Positions 15,818-24,034 of a stretch of DNA of 64,000 nt are shown one piece after another (the stretch's first letter is position 1; the number at the start of each line of letters is the position of its first letter). Both the position numbers and the translations under genes were made by a program. Source of the stretch: a virus. Where the stretch lies: positions 1-64,000 of the IMG/VR virus record IMGVR_UViG_3300045241_000217; one strand, 5' to 3'. The notes beneath the pieces are model-generated. The model made no database searches, had not been told where the DNA came from, and was given only the letters and a program-made list of their open reading frames with translations.

Positions 15818-16476
15818 GTGTCCTCCGGTGTCATGGCTCTCCAGCGCTCCTGGAGCGTGGACTGGGCGAGGTAGAACGCGTGCTCGGTGACGAGGCGGGC
15901 GAGCCAGAACGGCGGATCCTCGGAGAGCGCGTGGTCGCGCACGCGCTGCATGAGCATCTCGCACTCGATCTTGCCCTCGTCGTGGAACTGACGGTGGCAC
16001 TTCACGCACACGGGCACCGCGAAGTAGTCCGAGCACCTCTCGCCCATGCCTCGGGGACCGAAGTGATGGGCCTCGCTCGGCTCGTTGCTCTTGCCGCATG
16101 CGCAGCACGGCTGCTCACGCACGAAGGCCAAGTAGTCGTCGTCGCGCGCGAGCGGCGGGGCCTTGAAGTTCGAGACGAGGCGGCGGGCTTCCGCGATCCG
16201 CGCTTCCTTCGGTACCTCGCCCGGCGGGTAGAAGGCTTCGATCGGTACGTCGATCGGGATGCGCTTGGACTTGCGGCGCGGCTTGGGCTCCGGTGCGCGT
16301 GCTCCGCGCTCAGCGTCGTCACGACGTGCGCGACACGCTGCGCACAGGTGGTCGGACGACTCGCGCTCGCGATGGCAGACAGCGCATCCTGGGATCGGTG
16401 GCAGCGGTCCCATGTCACGAGGATTCGCGCCCGTGAGGGAGCGGGGCGCTCGGTCTCTCCATGAGGGGATGCTCAT
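15814..16476 (-). CDS. HNH nuclease-like protein with N-terminal zinc ribbon (220 aa)
   Basis: Residues ~27-48 hold CAVCHRERESSDHLCAAC. The C-terminal half has CCACGKSNEPSEAHHFGP, then CVKCHRQFHDEGK, the HNH/zinc fold seen in phage DUF968- or Ref-like recombination nucleases (His-His, two CxxC pairs, CH..H). It may nick recombination intermediates. ATG 16476 overlaps the ASCH gene stop. It differs from the homing-type HNH proteins in the late region. Confidence 0.7.
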   Translation of the reverse strand: MSIPSWRDRAPRSLTGANPRDMGPLPPIPGCAVCHRERESSDHLCAACRARRDDAERGARAPEPKPRRKSKRIPIDVPIEAFYPPGEVPKEARIAEARRLVSNFKAPPLARDDDYLAFVREQPCCACGKSNEPSEAHHFGPRGMGERCSDYFAVPVCVKCHRQFHDEGKIECEMLMQRVRDHALSEDPPFWLARLVTEHAFYLAQSTLQERWRAMTPEDT

Positions 16477-17249
16477 GGCGCGACCCGTCGAAAGGAGAGC
16501 GCCCACACCCATGGATCGGCGCTCCAAGAGGCGCCTTCGCGCTCGCCGTTGAGCGACTCCCAGAGATTCGCGAACGCCGTCTTCGGGTTCCCGAGGCAGT
16601 GCGTGTGCCCTCGCACCGGATCGAGCTCGACGGGATGCGGCCGCTCGAACGACCACCGCGGCTCGCAGAGGTTGCGGTACGGGTGGTCACTCGTCTCGCT
16701 CGCAAGCTCTCGCGCACCCTCCGCTCGTGCGTCCTCGATCGTGATCTCTTGGAGACGTTGCACGCGCACGTCGGTGATCTCTAGGACCGAGCGCGACATC
16801 CACCGCATGCAGAAGATCGACTGACGGATGCGGCCCCACCAAGCCATCGGCTCGGGAGCCCCCGAGGCCTCGTAGAAGATCGGCGAGCCCACCGGCACCT
16901 CGCGCGGCGGGAGGTGGTCGTACTTCGCGAGCGTGCGCCACGTCTCTTTGACCCACAGTCGGTCGCCCTGGTCGCCGTGCGGGCAGATCACGCCCGGACC
17001 GCTCCCGAGCATCGCGAGCATCTCGGGGGAGACGTTGGGGCCCATGTCCGTGAAGGCCGGCCGGCCGTTGCTGCCGAGCACCATCGAGACGCCGGCGTGG
17101 TTGCGGTTCCAGTCGGGCCACTTGAAGCGCACGACCCTGCGTGTCTGGGTCTTCTCGTCTCTGAGCGTCGCGAGCGCCATCGGTGCGCTCATGAGGATCG
17201 GCTTCTCGGTGATGGGGCCGGCGGCGCCAGCACTCGGCTGCGTGATCAC
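16473..17249 (-). CDS. ASCH-domain phage protein (258 aa)
   Basis: Contains KPILMSAPMALATLRDEKTQ and TRRVV near the N-terminus, DRLWVKETWRTL, ITDVRVQRLQEITIEDARAE and a C-terminal FANLWESLNG with DPWVWALSF. These are the blocks of the ASCH-type proteins common in phages and prophages (a fold related to RNA-binding PUA domains). The biochemical role is not known. GTG 17249 overlaps the upstream TGA. Confidence 0.75.
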   Translation of the reverse strand: MITQPSAGAAGPITEKPILMSAPMALATLRDEKTQTRRVVRFKWPDWNRNHAGVSMVLGSNGRPAFTDMGPNVSPEMLAMLGSGPGVICPHGDQGDRLWVKETWRTLAKYDHLPPREVPVGSPIFYEASGAPEPMAWWGRIRQSIFCMRWMSRSVLEITDVRVQRLQEITIEDARAEGARELASETSDHPYRNLCEPRWSFERPHPVELDPVRGHTHCLGNPKTAFANLWESLNGEREGASWSADPWVWALSFRRVAP

Positions 17250-17683
17250 GACTTGCTCTCCTCAACCAGATCGAGCGCTGCGAGCAGATCGGCAGGCTCG
17301 ATCTTGTACTTCTTCATCATCCGCAGCGGCACGATTCGATCGGCTCGCACGTCGGGGCGCGTCTCGGGCTCCCACTCGCACGCCTTGTACGGGCACGGGT
17401 TGTTGTACGGGAACTCGCGGCAGAGCAGCGGCCGCGTCTCGTAGATCCCGCAGTCGCCGTTCGGCTGGAGCTTCGTGCACGTGTACCAGTGCAGCGATTC
17501 GCCGCTCGTGCGCGACACGATCTCTGGCACCGGCGACTCCACCGACTTGCCGAGATACGTGAAGATCTCTGCGGCCTGGGCGTCGCTGGGAAGGAACCGC
17601 CCCGCGGCCGCTTTCTCCTTCAACGTCTGCGGGTCGTAGGGAAGCGTGAACGCTCGGCAGCAATGCCCGGTGCAGCGACTCAC
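17246..17683 (-). CDS. YkgJ-like Cys-cluster protein (145 aa)
   Basis: Starts VSRCTGHCCRAFTLPYDP. It has YTCTKLQPNGDCGIYETRP and LCREFPYNNPCPYKACEW, i.e. the eight-or-so-cysteine pattern of YkgJ-type zinc/iron-cluster proteins. The family's reaction is not established. GTG 17683 overlaps the previous TGA. Confidence 0.75.
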   Translation of the reverse strand: MSRCTGHCCRAFTLPYDPQTLKEKAAAGRFLPSDAQAAEIFTYLGKSVESPVPEIVSRTSGESLHWYTCTKLQPNGDCGIYETRPLLCREFPYNNPCPYKACEWEPETRPDVRADRIVPLRMMKKYKIEPADLLAALDLVEESKS

Positions 17684-17898
17684 GACCGCACCATCACGCC
17701 GCCCGTGGTGATCCACAGCCGCATCGCGTCCGCCATCGCGTCGAGGCGTCGCCCGTCCGTCTCCGGCACCCGGTACGCCGCCATCGCGACTGGTAGCGCG
17801 TCGGCTAGGGCTTGGCCGTGCTCGGCCTCGATGACCTTCCTGGCTTGCTTGAGGGCCCGGTCGAGCCCGCGCAGCGCCTTCGTGACCTTGGGGCTCAC
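17680..17898 (-). CDS. hypothetical protein (72 aa)
   Basis: GTG 17898 overlaps the upstream stop. Helical: VTKALRGLDRALKQARKVIE and RRLDAMADAMRLWITTGGVM. Not recognised. Confidence 0.6.
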   Translation of the reverse strand: MSPKVTKALRGLDRALKQARKVIEAEHGQALADALPVAMAAYRVPETDGRRLDAMADAMRLWITTGGVMVRS

Positions 17899-18320
17899 GT
17901 GACCACCTCTCGCTTCCGCAGTCCGAACGGGAGCGCCATGCCCTCGGGCAGCACCCACAGGTGGTACATGTTCGCGTCGTCCACGAGCGCGCTCTCAGCC
18001 GGGTAGACCTCGACGGCCACGCGCTCCGCGCCCACGAGCTCGCTCTTGATCCGCTGCATGTCGCGCCACGAGCGGATCGGCTGGTTGTCGTGACGGCGCA
18101 CCATGAGGTTGAGCACCTCGCCCCACTCGCTCGCCTTCGGGTAGCACTGCACGGAGTACACAGCGTTGCGCCATGCGCGATCGAGGCCGTGGATGTTGTA
18201 CGTGTGCCGCTCGTCGGGACCAACGGGGACCTCCTGCCATTCGCCCCACGCTCCGTGTCGCGCAGCCCTGCGCGAGTCGCTGACCGCGGCTCGACGCTGC
18301 GCTCTCGTCGCGGCCTTCAC
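17895..18320 (-). CDS. conserved phage protein (DUF7694-like), 141 aa
   Basis: The block NAVYSVQCYPKASEWGEVLN, LMVRRHDNQPIRSWRDMQRI, ELVGAERVAVEVYPAESALV and DDANMYHLWVLPEGMALPFG is a strongly conserved phage family that I recall as DUF7694. Function unknown. ATG 18320 overlaps the previous stop (ATGA). Confidence 0.75.
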   Translation of the reverse strand: MKAATRAQRRAAVSDSRRAARHGAWGEWQEVPVGPDERHTYNIHGLDRAWRNAVYSVQCYPKASEWGEVLNLMVRRHDNQPIRSWRDMQRIKSELVGAERVAVEVYPAESALVDDANMYHLWVLPEGMALPFGLRKREVVT

Positions 18321-18538
18321 GTGGCCTCCAGGAGCGCTCGCAGCGCGTCACGAAGCTCGATGATCATTTCACCATCTTCCGATTGCGGGATGTGGGCTAC
18401 GACGCGCCCGGCTCGACCACCGCCGTTGGCCGTGATGTGCCCGTCGCGCGAGTCCACCCACGGCGTCTCCGCGTAGGACCACGACTGCGTGGCGGCGAGC
18501 GCGGCCACAGCTCGCTTCTTGGGATCTGCGATGGGCAT
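18317..18538 (-). CDS. hypothetical protein (73 aa)
   Basis: ATG 18538 gives an ATGA overlap. Contains WVDSRDGHITANGGGRAGRV, VAHIPQSEDGEMIIELRDAL. It shares 'DGHITANGGG ... VAHI' with the style of the 2190..2579 protein (GHVITVSGGGVV, VACIIAM), which suggests a distant relation. Function unknown. Confidence 0.6.
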   Translation of the reverse strand: MPIADPKKRAVAALAATQSWSYAETPWVDSRDGHITANGGGRAGRVVAHIPQSEDGEMIIELRDALRALLEAT

Positions 18539-18933
18539 CAGAGCGCTGCCTCGGCTTTGGACGCCGCCTTGAACGCGTCTGCCGCGAGCACCAGGAGCGG
18601 CGCGAGATCGAGCGTGCGCACGTGGTGGCTCGTGTCGTCCTCGTTCTCTTCCTGATGGTCAGAGGTGATGCGGTACTGCATCGCGTTCAGAGCGTGCAAC
18701 GCCACGCTCTCTGGCGAGTCGCCCATGTCTGCGGAGAGCGTGCCGTACATCCCCGTCTCGCCACCGTCGTTGTCGCCGTGGAACTCGATGTTCACGGTGT
18801 ACCGAAGGAACTCACCGTAAGAACGAGCGGCGATCCACGCGGTGATCGTCCACCGCCCCCACGTCATCTCCGCGTCGCCCGCGTCGTTGAGCTTCACCAC
18901 GGGCTCGGAGCCCTCGACCTGCTTCTGATCCAT
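18538..18933 (-). CDS. hypothetical protein (131 aa)
   Basis: ATG 18933 behind a stem-loop/SD module. Beta-rich core (AEMTWGRWTITAWIAARSYG, LRYTVNIEFHGDNDGGETGM) with an acidic, His-containing C-terminal part. Not recognised. Confidence 0.6.
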   Translation of the reverse strand: MDQKQVEGSEPVVKLNDAGDAEMTWGRWTITAWIAARSYGEFLRYTVNIEFHGDNDGGETGMYGTLSADMGDSPESVALHALNAMQYRITSDHQEENEDDTSHHVRTLDLAPLLVLAADAFKAASKAEAAL

Positions 18934-18940
18934 CGGTCCC

Positions 18941-18965
18941 TCTTTCCTGCGCGCTCGGTGCGCGC
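18941..18965 (-). promoter_or_regulatory. stem-loop/SD module (ACCGA loop)
   Basis: Minus strand: GCGCGC-ACCGA-GCGCGC, then AGGAAAGAGGGACCG and ATG 18933. All six stem pairs are retained with a sequence different from its siblings. Confidence 0.6.
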
Positions 18966-18985
18966 GATCGATCTTCGCGCATCAG

Positions 18986-19777
18986 TCAGTCGAGCGCGAC
19001 GCTACGGGCCCGGCGAGCGATTGCCGATCGTCGCCCGTAAAACCGGTTCACCAGCAACACCGGCGACCCGTCCTCGTTCACGATGCTGTGCACGGTGGGC
19101 CCGAGCCACACGAGACTCGGAGCGCTGCCTCCGTGGTCCATGGCTCCTCCCCAGATCACCGCGAGCGGCATCGGGTCTCGTGTCTCGCCAGCCTCGAACG
19201 CGAGCACCGCTTCGCGCACGGCGTCCCAACGCGAGGCGTAGCGGCGCCAGCAATCGTCGCCCGTGCACATCGGTCGCGGATCGGTCGCTTCTCGAGGATC
19301 GACGGTGAGGGGGCCCCACGTCAGCCCGAGCGCCCATCCGTTCGAGCTCTCGGTGCGTTCGACGCGGTGCACGTGGCAGTACTGACGGATCTGCTGCTCG
19401 AACGTGATCGGCGCTTCGGGGTGCCGTGCGTTGTACTCGCGCCACCGGCGGAGCAGCACGAACGCCATCGCGGCGTGCTCGGTGTGGTTCCTCCATCCCG
19501 CTTCGGCGACGTCGCACTGACCGAGTGCGAGACGCGTGCTGTCGTTCCACTCGATCGCGTCGGTCACGACGGGACGCGCGTCGTCGCAGCACGGGCGCTG
19601 GGTCGGTACCTCTTCGATCACAACCGTCTCGGGTCGCACTTCCGCGTCCTGTCCGTGTGCATGGCGCACCGAGCACGTGTTGAGCGCCATCGCGCCGAGG
19701 ATGATGGCCAGGAGCGCCGCGTACGTGCGCAGGGCTGCGGTGTCTTCTCGATCGTCGTCGTTCATCTGGTGTCTCAT
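18986..19777 (-). CDS. membrane-anchored or exported protein (263 aa)
   Basis: ATG 19777 or 19765. An N-terminal hydrophobic helix (~18-36, RTYAALLAIILGAMALNTC) looks like a signal anchor. The outside part has ten or so Cys and a helical block EAGWRNHTEHAAMAFVLLRR, TFEQQIRQYCHVHRVE. The EAGW..H..MAFVLLRR part vaguely recalls SleB-like cell-wall hydrolases, but no further catalytic motif supports that. No other endolysin candidate was found, so this is worth testing as one. Confidence 0.45.
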   Translation of the reverse strand: MRHQMNDDDREDTAALRTYAALLAIILGAMALNTCSVRHAHGQDAEVRPETVVIEEVPTQRPCCDDARPVVTDAIEWNDSTRLALGQCDVAEAGWRNHTEHAAMAFVLLRRWREYNARHPEAPITFEQQIRQYCHVHRVERTESSNGWALGLTWGPLTVDPREATDPRPMCTGDDCWRRYASRWDAVREAVLAFEAGETRDPMPLAVIWGGAMDHGGSAPSLVWLGPTVHSIVNEDGSPVLLVNRFYGRRSAIARRARSVALD

Positions 19778-19790
19778 GCGGGGGAGGTTG

Positions 19791-21041
19791 TCAGGGGTAT
19801 GGGAACGGGGCCACCCAGCGGGAGGCCTCGCGGATGGCGATGCCGATCGGCTCGGCTACAGCTTCAACGACAGCGTTTCCGAGCGCGGCAAGTCGGTCCA
19901 GCCGATCGGGAACCCCATCAACGCTTCCACGAATGACGGGTTCAGGTAGACCGTCGGCGATCCAGGCGTCCCAGCCGGATCGATCGAAGGGTCGCGGTGG
20001 AAAGGCGCGTCGGTCCACTCGCGCAGAGCGCTCGGCAGGTTCGGCCCGCCCGCTCCGCGTTCTTTCCGGTAGCGATCGAGCGTCCCTCTCCGCGCGTCGC
20101 TCGCTCTCGGCGTGGGGAATAGCTGGCTCTCGTCCGCTGCCCTCACGGCGGCTTCCAGCGTCGGGCTCGCGTGTCCGTTCCGGCCCGCTCCCTTCCGGTC
20201 TCGCGCCATCGGCGTCGGCCACGACGGATCCGCCATCGCCAGCCACTCCCGGATCGCGTCGTTGAGCGTCGTCCCCGAGTGCCCCGAGATCATGTACCCG
20301 TGTCTCGCGCTCGCGCTCGCGTCCGTGGCCGTGGCCGTGGGCCAGAGCTTCGCTGCCATCGCCAGAGGCAGCGAAGCTCTGGTCGCGTTCTCCGCCTTCG
20401 TCGCATGCTCCGCTCGTCTCGCCAACCAGCTCGCCGGATCCTCCCCGTCGTTGAAGTTCCCGGCGTTCGGCGTCGGCCAGCACGGTGCGCTCTCGACAGT
20501 CGGCCACGGCACGCTCGAGGTGGACTCGGAATCGGTCGAGTCGTCCTCCGTCTCGATGGGCGACGATGAAGAGGCGGGCTCGGCGGTGCGGTGCGCCCAC
20601 GTCGGACGCGCGGAGATCGAACCACTCCGCATCGCGCCCGAGTGCGGCAAGGTCGGCGAGGACGCCATCGAGACCACGGGTGCGGAGCCCGGGGACGTTC
20701 TCGATGACGACCCACTCGGGATCGAGCTCGGCGATGACGCGTCGGAACTCGGGCCACAGCCACCGAGGGTCATCTGCCCCGCGGCGGGCTCCTGCGACGC
20801 TGACGGGCTGGCAGGGGAACCCCCCGCAGAGGACGTTGATCGCTTCGACTTTCCCACGCTTCACCTCCTGAACCGACCCGAGGAGCCTGGTGCCCGGGAA
20901 CCTGGCGCGCAGCAGGCGCTTGCAGAACGGATCCATCTCAGCCTGGAACGCGATGCGCGTGCCGGGCCCGAGCCCGCGAGCGAGCCCGTTCTCCAGACCC
21001 GCGATGCCGGAGAAGAGCGAGCCGATGACGAAGTTGCTCAC
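19791..21041 (-). CDS. dcm: C5 cytosine DNA methyltransferase (416 aa)
   Basis: Motif I GSLFSGIAG (7-15), motif IV GGFPCQPVS with the catalytic Cys at 77, motif VI ENV (114-116), motif VIII RARLFIVA (154-161) and C-terminal motif X LAALGNAVVEAVAEPIG are all present. The long recognition region (~165-345) is Arg/Gly/Asp-rich. A second open frame runs through it (see 19856..20857). Role: modification of phage DNA, probably against host restriction. GTG 21041 overlaps the upstream TGA. Confidence 0.9.
   Translation of the reverse strand: MSNFVIGSLFSGIAGLENGLARGLGPGTRIAFQAEMDPFCKRLLRARFPGTRLLGSVQEVKRGKVEAINVLCGGFPCQPVSVAGARRGADDPRWLWPEFRRVIAELDPEWVVIENVPGLRTRGLDGVLADLAALGRDAEWFDLRASDVGAPHRRARLFIVAHRDGGRLDRFRVHLERAVADCRERTVLADAERRELQRRGGSGELVGETSGACDEGGERDQSFAASGDGSEALAHGHGHGRERERETRVHDLGALGDDAQRRDPGVAGDGGSVVADADGARPEGSGPERTREPDAGSRREGSGREPAIPHAESERRAERDARSLPERTRSGRAEPAERSARVDRRAFPPRPFDRSGWDAWIADGLPEPVIRGSVDGVPDRLDRLAALGNAVVEAVAEPIGIAIREASRWVAPFPYP
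19856..20857 (-). CDS. second frame inside dcm: WPTP-repeat protein of a known phage family (333 aa)
   Basis: It is read on the same strand as dcm in another frame and is open for 1 kb. It is not random: SPTLPHSGAMRSGSISARPT, then four related repeats (CWPTPNA, LWPTATATD, SWPTPMARD, LFPTPRASD) and the ending LNPSFVEALMGFPIGWTDL. I recall this layout from phage proteins annotated near or as DNA methyltransferases. It may be made by internal initiation (GTG 20857) or by frameshifting from dcm. Expression is unproven. Confidence 0.5.
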   Translation of the reverse strand: MGKSKRSTSSAGGSPASPSASQEPAAGQMTLGGCGPSSDASSPSSIPSGSSSRTSPGSAPVVSMASSPTLPHSGAMRSGSISARPTWAHRTAEPASSSSPIETEDDSTDSESTSSVPWPTVESAPCWPTPNAGNFNDGEDPASWLARRAEHATKAENATRASLPLAMAAKLWPTATATDASASARHGYMISGHSGTTLNDAIREWLAMADPSWPTPMARDRKGAGRNGHASPTLEAAVRAADESQLFPTPRASDARRGTLDRYRKERGAGGPNLPSALREWTDAPFHRDPSIDPAGTPGSPTVYLNPSFVEALMGFPIGWTDLPRSETLSLKL

Positions 21042-21397
21042 GCGCGACGCTTTCGCTTCTTCTTCGGCAACGTGTCCTCGAACCGATGGTGCTGCGGGCC
21101 CACCGTTCGGTAGGTCGAGAAGCGACCGTCCATCGCCATCATGCGGAGCCCGAGGTTGTTCCCCTCGTTGAGCTGATGGAGCACCCATCCCACGCACGGC
21201 TGCTCTTCGCCCACCGGTGACTCGTGGCACGCCATCATCCGCATGGTGCCCCGGCCGAGCCCCTCGAACGATCCTGGGCGAGCCACGGTGCCCTTGAGGT
21301 TCTTGTGCTTCTGCTCGCAGTAGCCACCGGGGATGTCCCGCTCAGGAACCGTGCTCGTCTTCCACGGGCACGCCTTGCACTGAAGGCGCAGCGTCAC
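21038..21397 (-). CDS. DUF6283-like conserved phage protein (119 aa)
   Basis: The blocks CKACPWKTSTVPERDIPGGY, CEQKHKNLKGTV, MMACHES and CVGWVLHQLNEGNNLGLRMM followed by QHHRFEDTLP match the DUF6283 family as I remember it. The cysteines (three pairs) probably bind metal. Function unknown. GTG 21397 overlaps the previous TGA. Confidence 0.8.
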   Translation of the reverse strand: MTLRLQCKACPWKTSTVPERDIPGGYCEQKHKNLKGTVARPGSFEGLGRGTMRMMACHESPVGEEQPCVGWVLHQLNEGNNLGLRMMAMDGRFSTYRTVGPQHHRFEDTLPKKKRKRRA

Positions 21398-21663
21398 AGC
21401 TCCTCCGGCAGTCGCTCGGTTGCCACGTAGCGGGGCTGGATCTCGCCCTCGACCCACACGAGCGAGAGGTCGCCCTTCTGGCGTCCGAGACGCTTCACGC
21501 GCTTCGTGCACCCGTCTCGACCGAGCTGCGCGATCTCCCACCGCGCGCGCTCCGCCTTCTCTCGCAGAGCGGGCGTCCACTCCTCCACGATGCGCTGGTG
21601 CACGGAGCGCGCGATTTCGTGGAGCGCGTCGCTGCCGCACGTGTCGTCTCCGCCCTTGCTCAT
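21394..21663 (-). CDS. hypothetical protein (89 aa)
   Basis: ATG 21663 overlaps the RuvC-like gene stop. Helical N-terminus (ALHEIARSVHQRIVEEWTPA) and a strand-rich, basic C-terminus. Not recognised. Confidence 0.6.
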   Translation of the reverse strand: MSKGGDDTCGSDALHEIARSVHQRIVEEWTPALREKAERARWEIAQLGRDGCTKRVKRLGRQKGDLSLVWVEGEIQPRYVATERLPEEL

Positions 21664-22289
21664 GTGCGTGGCTTCTCGCCCATTGGACTGGTGAGCCACC
21701 AGTCGAGGATCCCGTGCGCGTCGGCCGCTCCCTCTCGATCGTCTGCGCGGGGGATGAGCTTCATCTGGGCGCCGACGCGGCGGTTCGCGATGGCGACCGA
21801 GGCCGCCTTCAAGTCCTCGCGCTTGGGCTGCGCCGAGAACCCGAGGCGCTCGATCTCGCTGGCGAGCGAGTGCGACTGCCACACCGGCGGGTGCGCGTAG
21901 ACGACGAGGAGCCCGCCGCCCATGCAGCCCGCAAGCAACCCAGTGAAGAGTCCCGCTTGCCGCGCCGCGACCATGGAGCTCGCTGCCTTCGCTGCGATCA
22001 TCTGCGGCGTGAGGTACGGCGCGGCCGATGGTGCGTACTGCGCCTCAACCACGAGCACACTGACCCGCGCCTCGCGGCAGAGCGTGACGCCCACCGCGAG
22101 CCCGCCTCGCCGTTCGTCGCCGAGTGGGTGGAGCAGGCACGGCTTGTTGACGGCTTGGATCGCGAGCGCCCCGTTCTTGCCAGGATCGAGCGTGGCGCAT
22201 CCGCGTCCGCTCAGACGCCAGTGCTCGCGCGCGGCGTGCACGGCCTTCTGTGCCCCGCGCAGACGGCCCCAGGTGAGCTCGGTGAACAT
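21660..22289 (-). CDS. RuvC-like nuclease, putative Holliday junction resolvase (209 aa)
   Basis: RNase H-fold motifs are visible: first Asp in CATLDPGKNGALAI (D35), Glu in VSVLVVEAQ (E82) and a C-terminal Asp pair in DREGAADAHGI (~D184, D190). These match the D-E-D-D layout of RuvC-type resolvases found in phages. It probably resolves recombination or packaging junctions. ATG 22289 overlaps the XRE stop by one base. Confidence 0.7.
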   Translation of the reverse strand: MFTELTWGRLRGAQKAVHAAREHWRLSGRGCATLDPGKNGALAIQAVNKPCLLHPLGDERRGGLAVGVTLCREARVSVLVVEAQYAPSAAPYLTPQMIAAKAASSMVAARQAGLFTGLLAGCMGGGLLVVYAHPPVWQSHSLASEIERLGFSAQPKREDLKAASVAIANRRVGAQMKLIPRADDREGAADAHGILDWWLTSPMGEKPRT

Positions 22290-22555
22290 CAGGCCACGCC
22301 CCAGCGAGACTCGACCCGCGCGAGCACGCGCTCACGCTCACGCCTCCCGTACGCCTCTCGCAGGACCCTCGGATCCATCTTCACCGCAGCCGCGATGCGC
22401 ATCGCGAGATCGGGGGACGGATCCTTGATGCCGTCTTCGATGCGACCGAAGGCGACGTCCGAGCACTTCGCGGCGCGCGCGACGTGAGCACGCAGCATCC
22501 CGCGCGCTACCCTCGCGCTGCGAATGAGGTCCTCGGGATCGATGTGTCCCTCCAT
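22289..22555 (-). CDS. XRE-type helix-turn-helix regulator (88 aa)
   Basis: Residues ~10-65 (LIRSARVARGMLRAHVARAA, KCSDVAFGRIEDGIKDPSPD, LAMRIAAAVKMDPRVLREAY) form a Cro/C1-type five-helix HTH. It is short with no C-terminal domain. It heads the replication genes' neighbour cluster and has its own stem-loop/SD module at ATG 22555. Confidence 0.8.
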   Translation of the reverse strand: MEGHIDPEDLIRSARVARGMLRAHVARAAKCSDVAFGRIEDGIKDPSPDLAMRIAAAVKMDPRVLREAYGRRERERVLARVESRWGVA

Positions 22556-22563
22556 CTCCGTGT

Positions 22564-22589
22564 CTCCTTCCTGCCGGCTCGGTGCCGAC
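22564..22589 (-). promoter_or_regulatory. stem-loop/SD module (ACCGA loop)
   Basis: Minus strand: GTCGGC-ACCGA-GCCGGC, then AGGAAGGAGACACGGAG and ATG 22555. Confidence 0.6.
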
Positions 22590-22621
22590 GCCCACTTCGT
22601 ACACCAGCGTGATCGGTCGCG

Positions 22622-24034
22622 CTACTTCTTCTTGCCCTTGCCGTACCCACCCACCGCGTATCCGGGCGCGTCTGCGTCGGTGGGATCCGGCGCTCCGTAC
22701 TCGTCATCGCTCTCTTCCTCGAGCACGCCGGTGTGGGAGCGGCGCACGAGCGTGAAGCGCCTGCCGGTGGTGACGCGCTTCACCTTCGCGATCTTGCAGT
22801 ACGCGGTGTCGCTCTTCTTCTCCGCCGGCCACACGAGCAGGATGCACTGCGAGCGCTCTTCGATCGTCCCGCTCTCCTTGAGGTCCTGCACACGCGGCTC
22901 GGCCTGCTTCGCGCCGTCGCGCGAGATCTGCGAGGCGAGCACGAGCGCCTGCTCGAGCATCGAGCCCTCGACGATGACCTCGTCGAGGATGCTGTCGATC
23001 GCGTCGCGCCGATCCTTGTGTCGCTCTCTCGGTCGGACCACCTGGAGGTAGTCGAGCATCGTCACGCGCGTGCGGTGGCGTCGGGCCATCGCGCGCATCG
23101 CGATCAGCACATCGTCGAGTTTCCGGCTCTTCACGTGCGCGAAGAAGATCGGCAGGCCCTCATGCTCTGCTGCGGCGCGCAGCGCGAGCTCGTGATCGGC
23201 TGCGGTGGCCTGGCCCTTCCAGAACTTCGCCGGGTTCGCGGTCGGCCGGTCTGGGTCACCACTCAGTGCGAGCGCGTACTTCTTGTCCGCCCCGAGCTCC
23301 CCGATCCACTTCCCACCGAAGTCCTGCTCGGGGTCCTCGACGCTCACTATGCCGACGGGGATGCCGCGGCGCCCGAGGGAGAGCGCCGACATGCACATCA
23401 CGCTCGTCTTGCCGCTTCCGGTGGCCGCGCCGATGGTCGTCACGGAGCCGGGGTACGGCCTCCACATCTGATCGACCGTCGGGATCCCGAGCATGACGCT
23501 GCGGTCGCGCTCGGTGCCCATGTCCTGGTACTCGCGCAGCGTGCTGTCCACGACCTCCTTGAAGGTCAGGACGCGAACGGTGCTCGGGTCGTACGCGCTC
23601 CCGATGGTGGCGCACAGCGTGCGAGCCGCGTCCGTGTGCGTCGCGTTGCACTCCTGGATGATCCGCTGGGCATGATCGCGACGTCGGCGAAGCTCGGCCA
23701 GTTCCTGGATGCGCGCAGCGAGCACGTACGCCGTCCGCACGTTCGGCACGTGGTTGGTGAGCGCGAGCAGCGCCTCGTCCCCGCCAGCTCGCCGAAGACT
23801 GTCCGTGCGGGAGAGCTCCACACGGATCGTGACGGTGTCGATCGGCACGCGCGCTCGACGCAGCGTGTGCATCGCGTTCACGATCAGCCCGTGCCCCATC
23901 GAGTAGAAGTCGTCGGCCGGAACGGGGGCCACCTCGAGCGAGTGCTCGTCCATGAGCACGCACGCGAGCCAGGTCTGCTCCGCCTCGATATCCGCGCAGG
24001 GCTCGACGTCCCTACGCGGTCGCCGATCGTTCAA
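22622..24034 (-). CDS. dnaB: replicative DNA helicase DnaB (470 aa)
   Basis: N-terminal DnaB domain (DIEAEQTWLACVLMDEHSLE, HVPNVRTAYVLAARIQELAE) and RecA-type helicase core: Walker A GAATGSGKTS at ~202-211, VSVEDP, Walker B VTMLDYLQVV at ~327-336, ASQISRDGAKQAEPRVQDLK with SGTIEERSQ. It unwinds DNA at the phage fork. The start is inferred as TTG 24034 because it overlaps the upstream TGA and fits the family N-terminus; an upstream ATG/GTG would add shadow-like residues. Confidence 0.9.
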   Translation of the reverse strand: MNDRRPRRDVEPCADIEAEQTWLACVLMDEHSLEVAPVPADDFYSMGHGLIVNAMHTLRRARVPIDTVTIRVELSRTDSLRRAGGDEALLALTNHVPNVRTAYVLAARIQELAELRRRRDHAQRIIQECNATHTDAARTLCATIGSAYDPSTVRVLTFKEVVDSTLREYQDMGTERDRSVMLGIPTVDQMWRPYPGSVTTIGAATGSGKTSVMCMSALSLGRRGIPVGIVSVEDPEQDFGGKWIGELGADKKYALALSGDPDRPTANPAKFWKGQATAADHELALRAAAEHEGLPIFFAHVKSRKLDDVLIAMRAMARRHRTRVTMLDYLQVVRPRERHKDRRDAIDSILDEVIVEGSMLEQALVLASQISRDGAKQAEPRVQDLKESGTIEERSQCILLVWPAEKKSDTAYCKIAKVKRVTTGRRFTLVRRSHTGVLEEESDDEYGAPDPTDADAPGYAVGGYGKGKKK

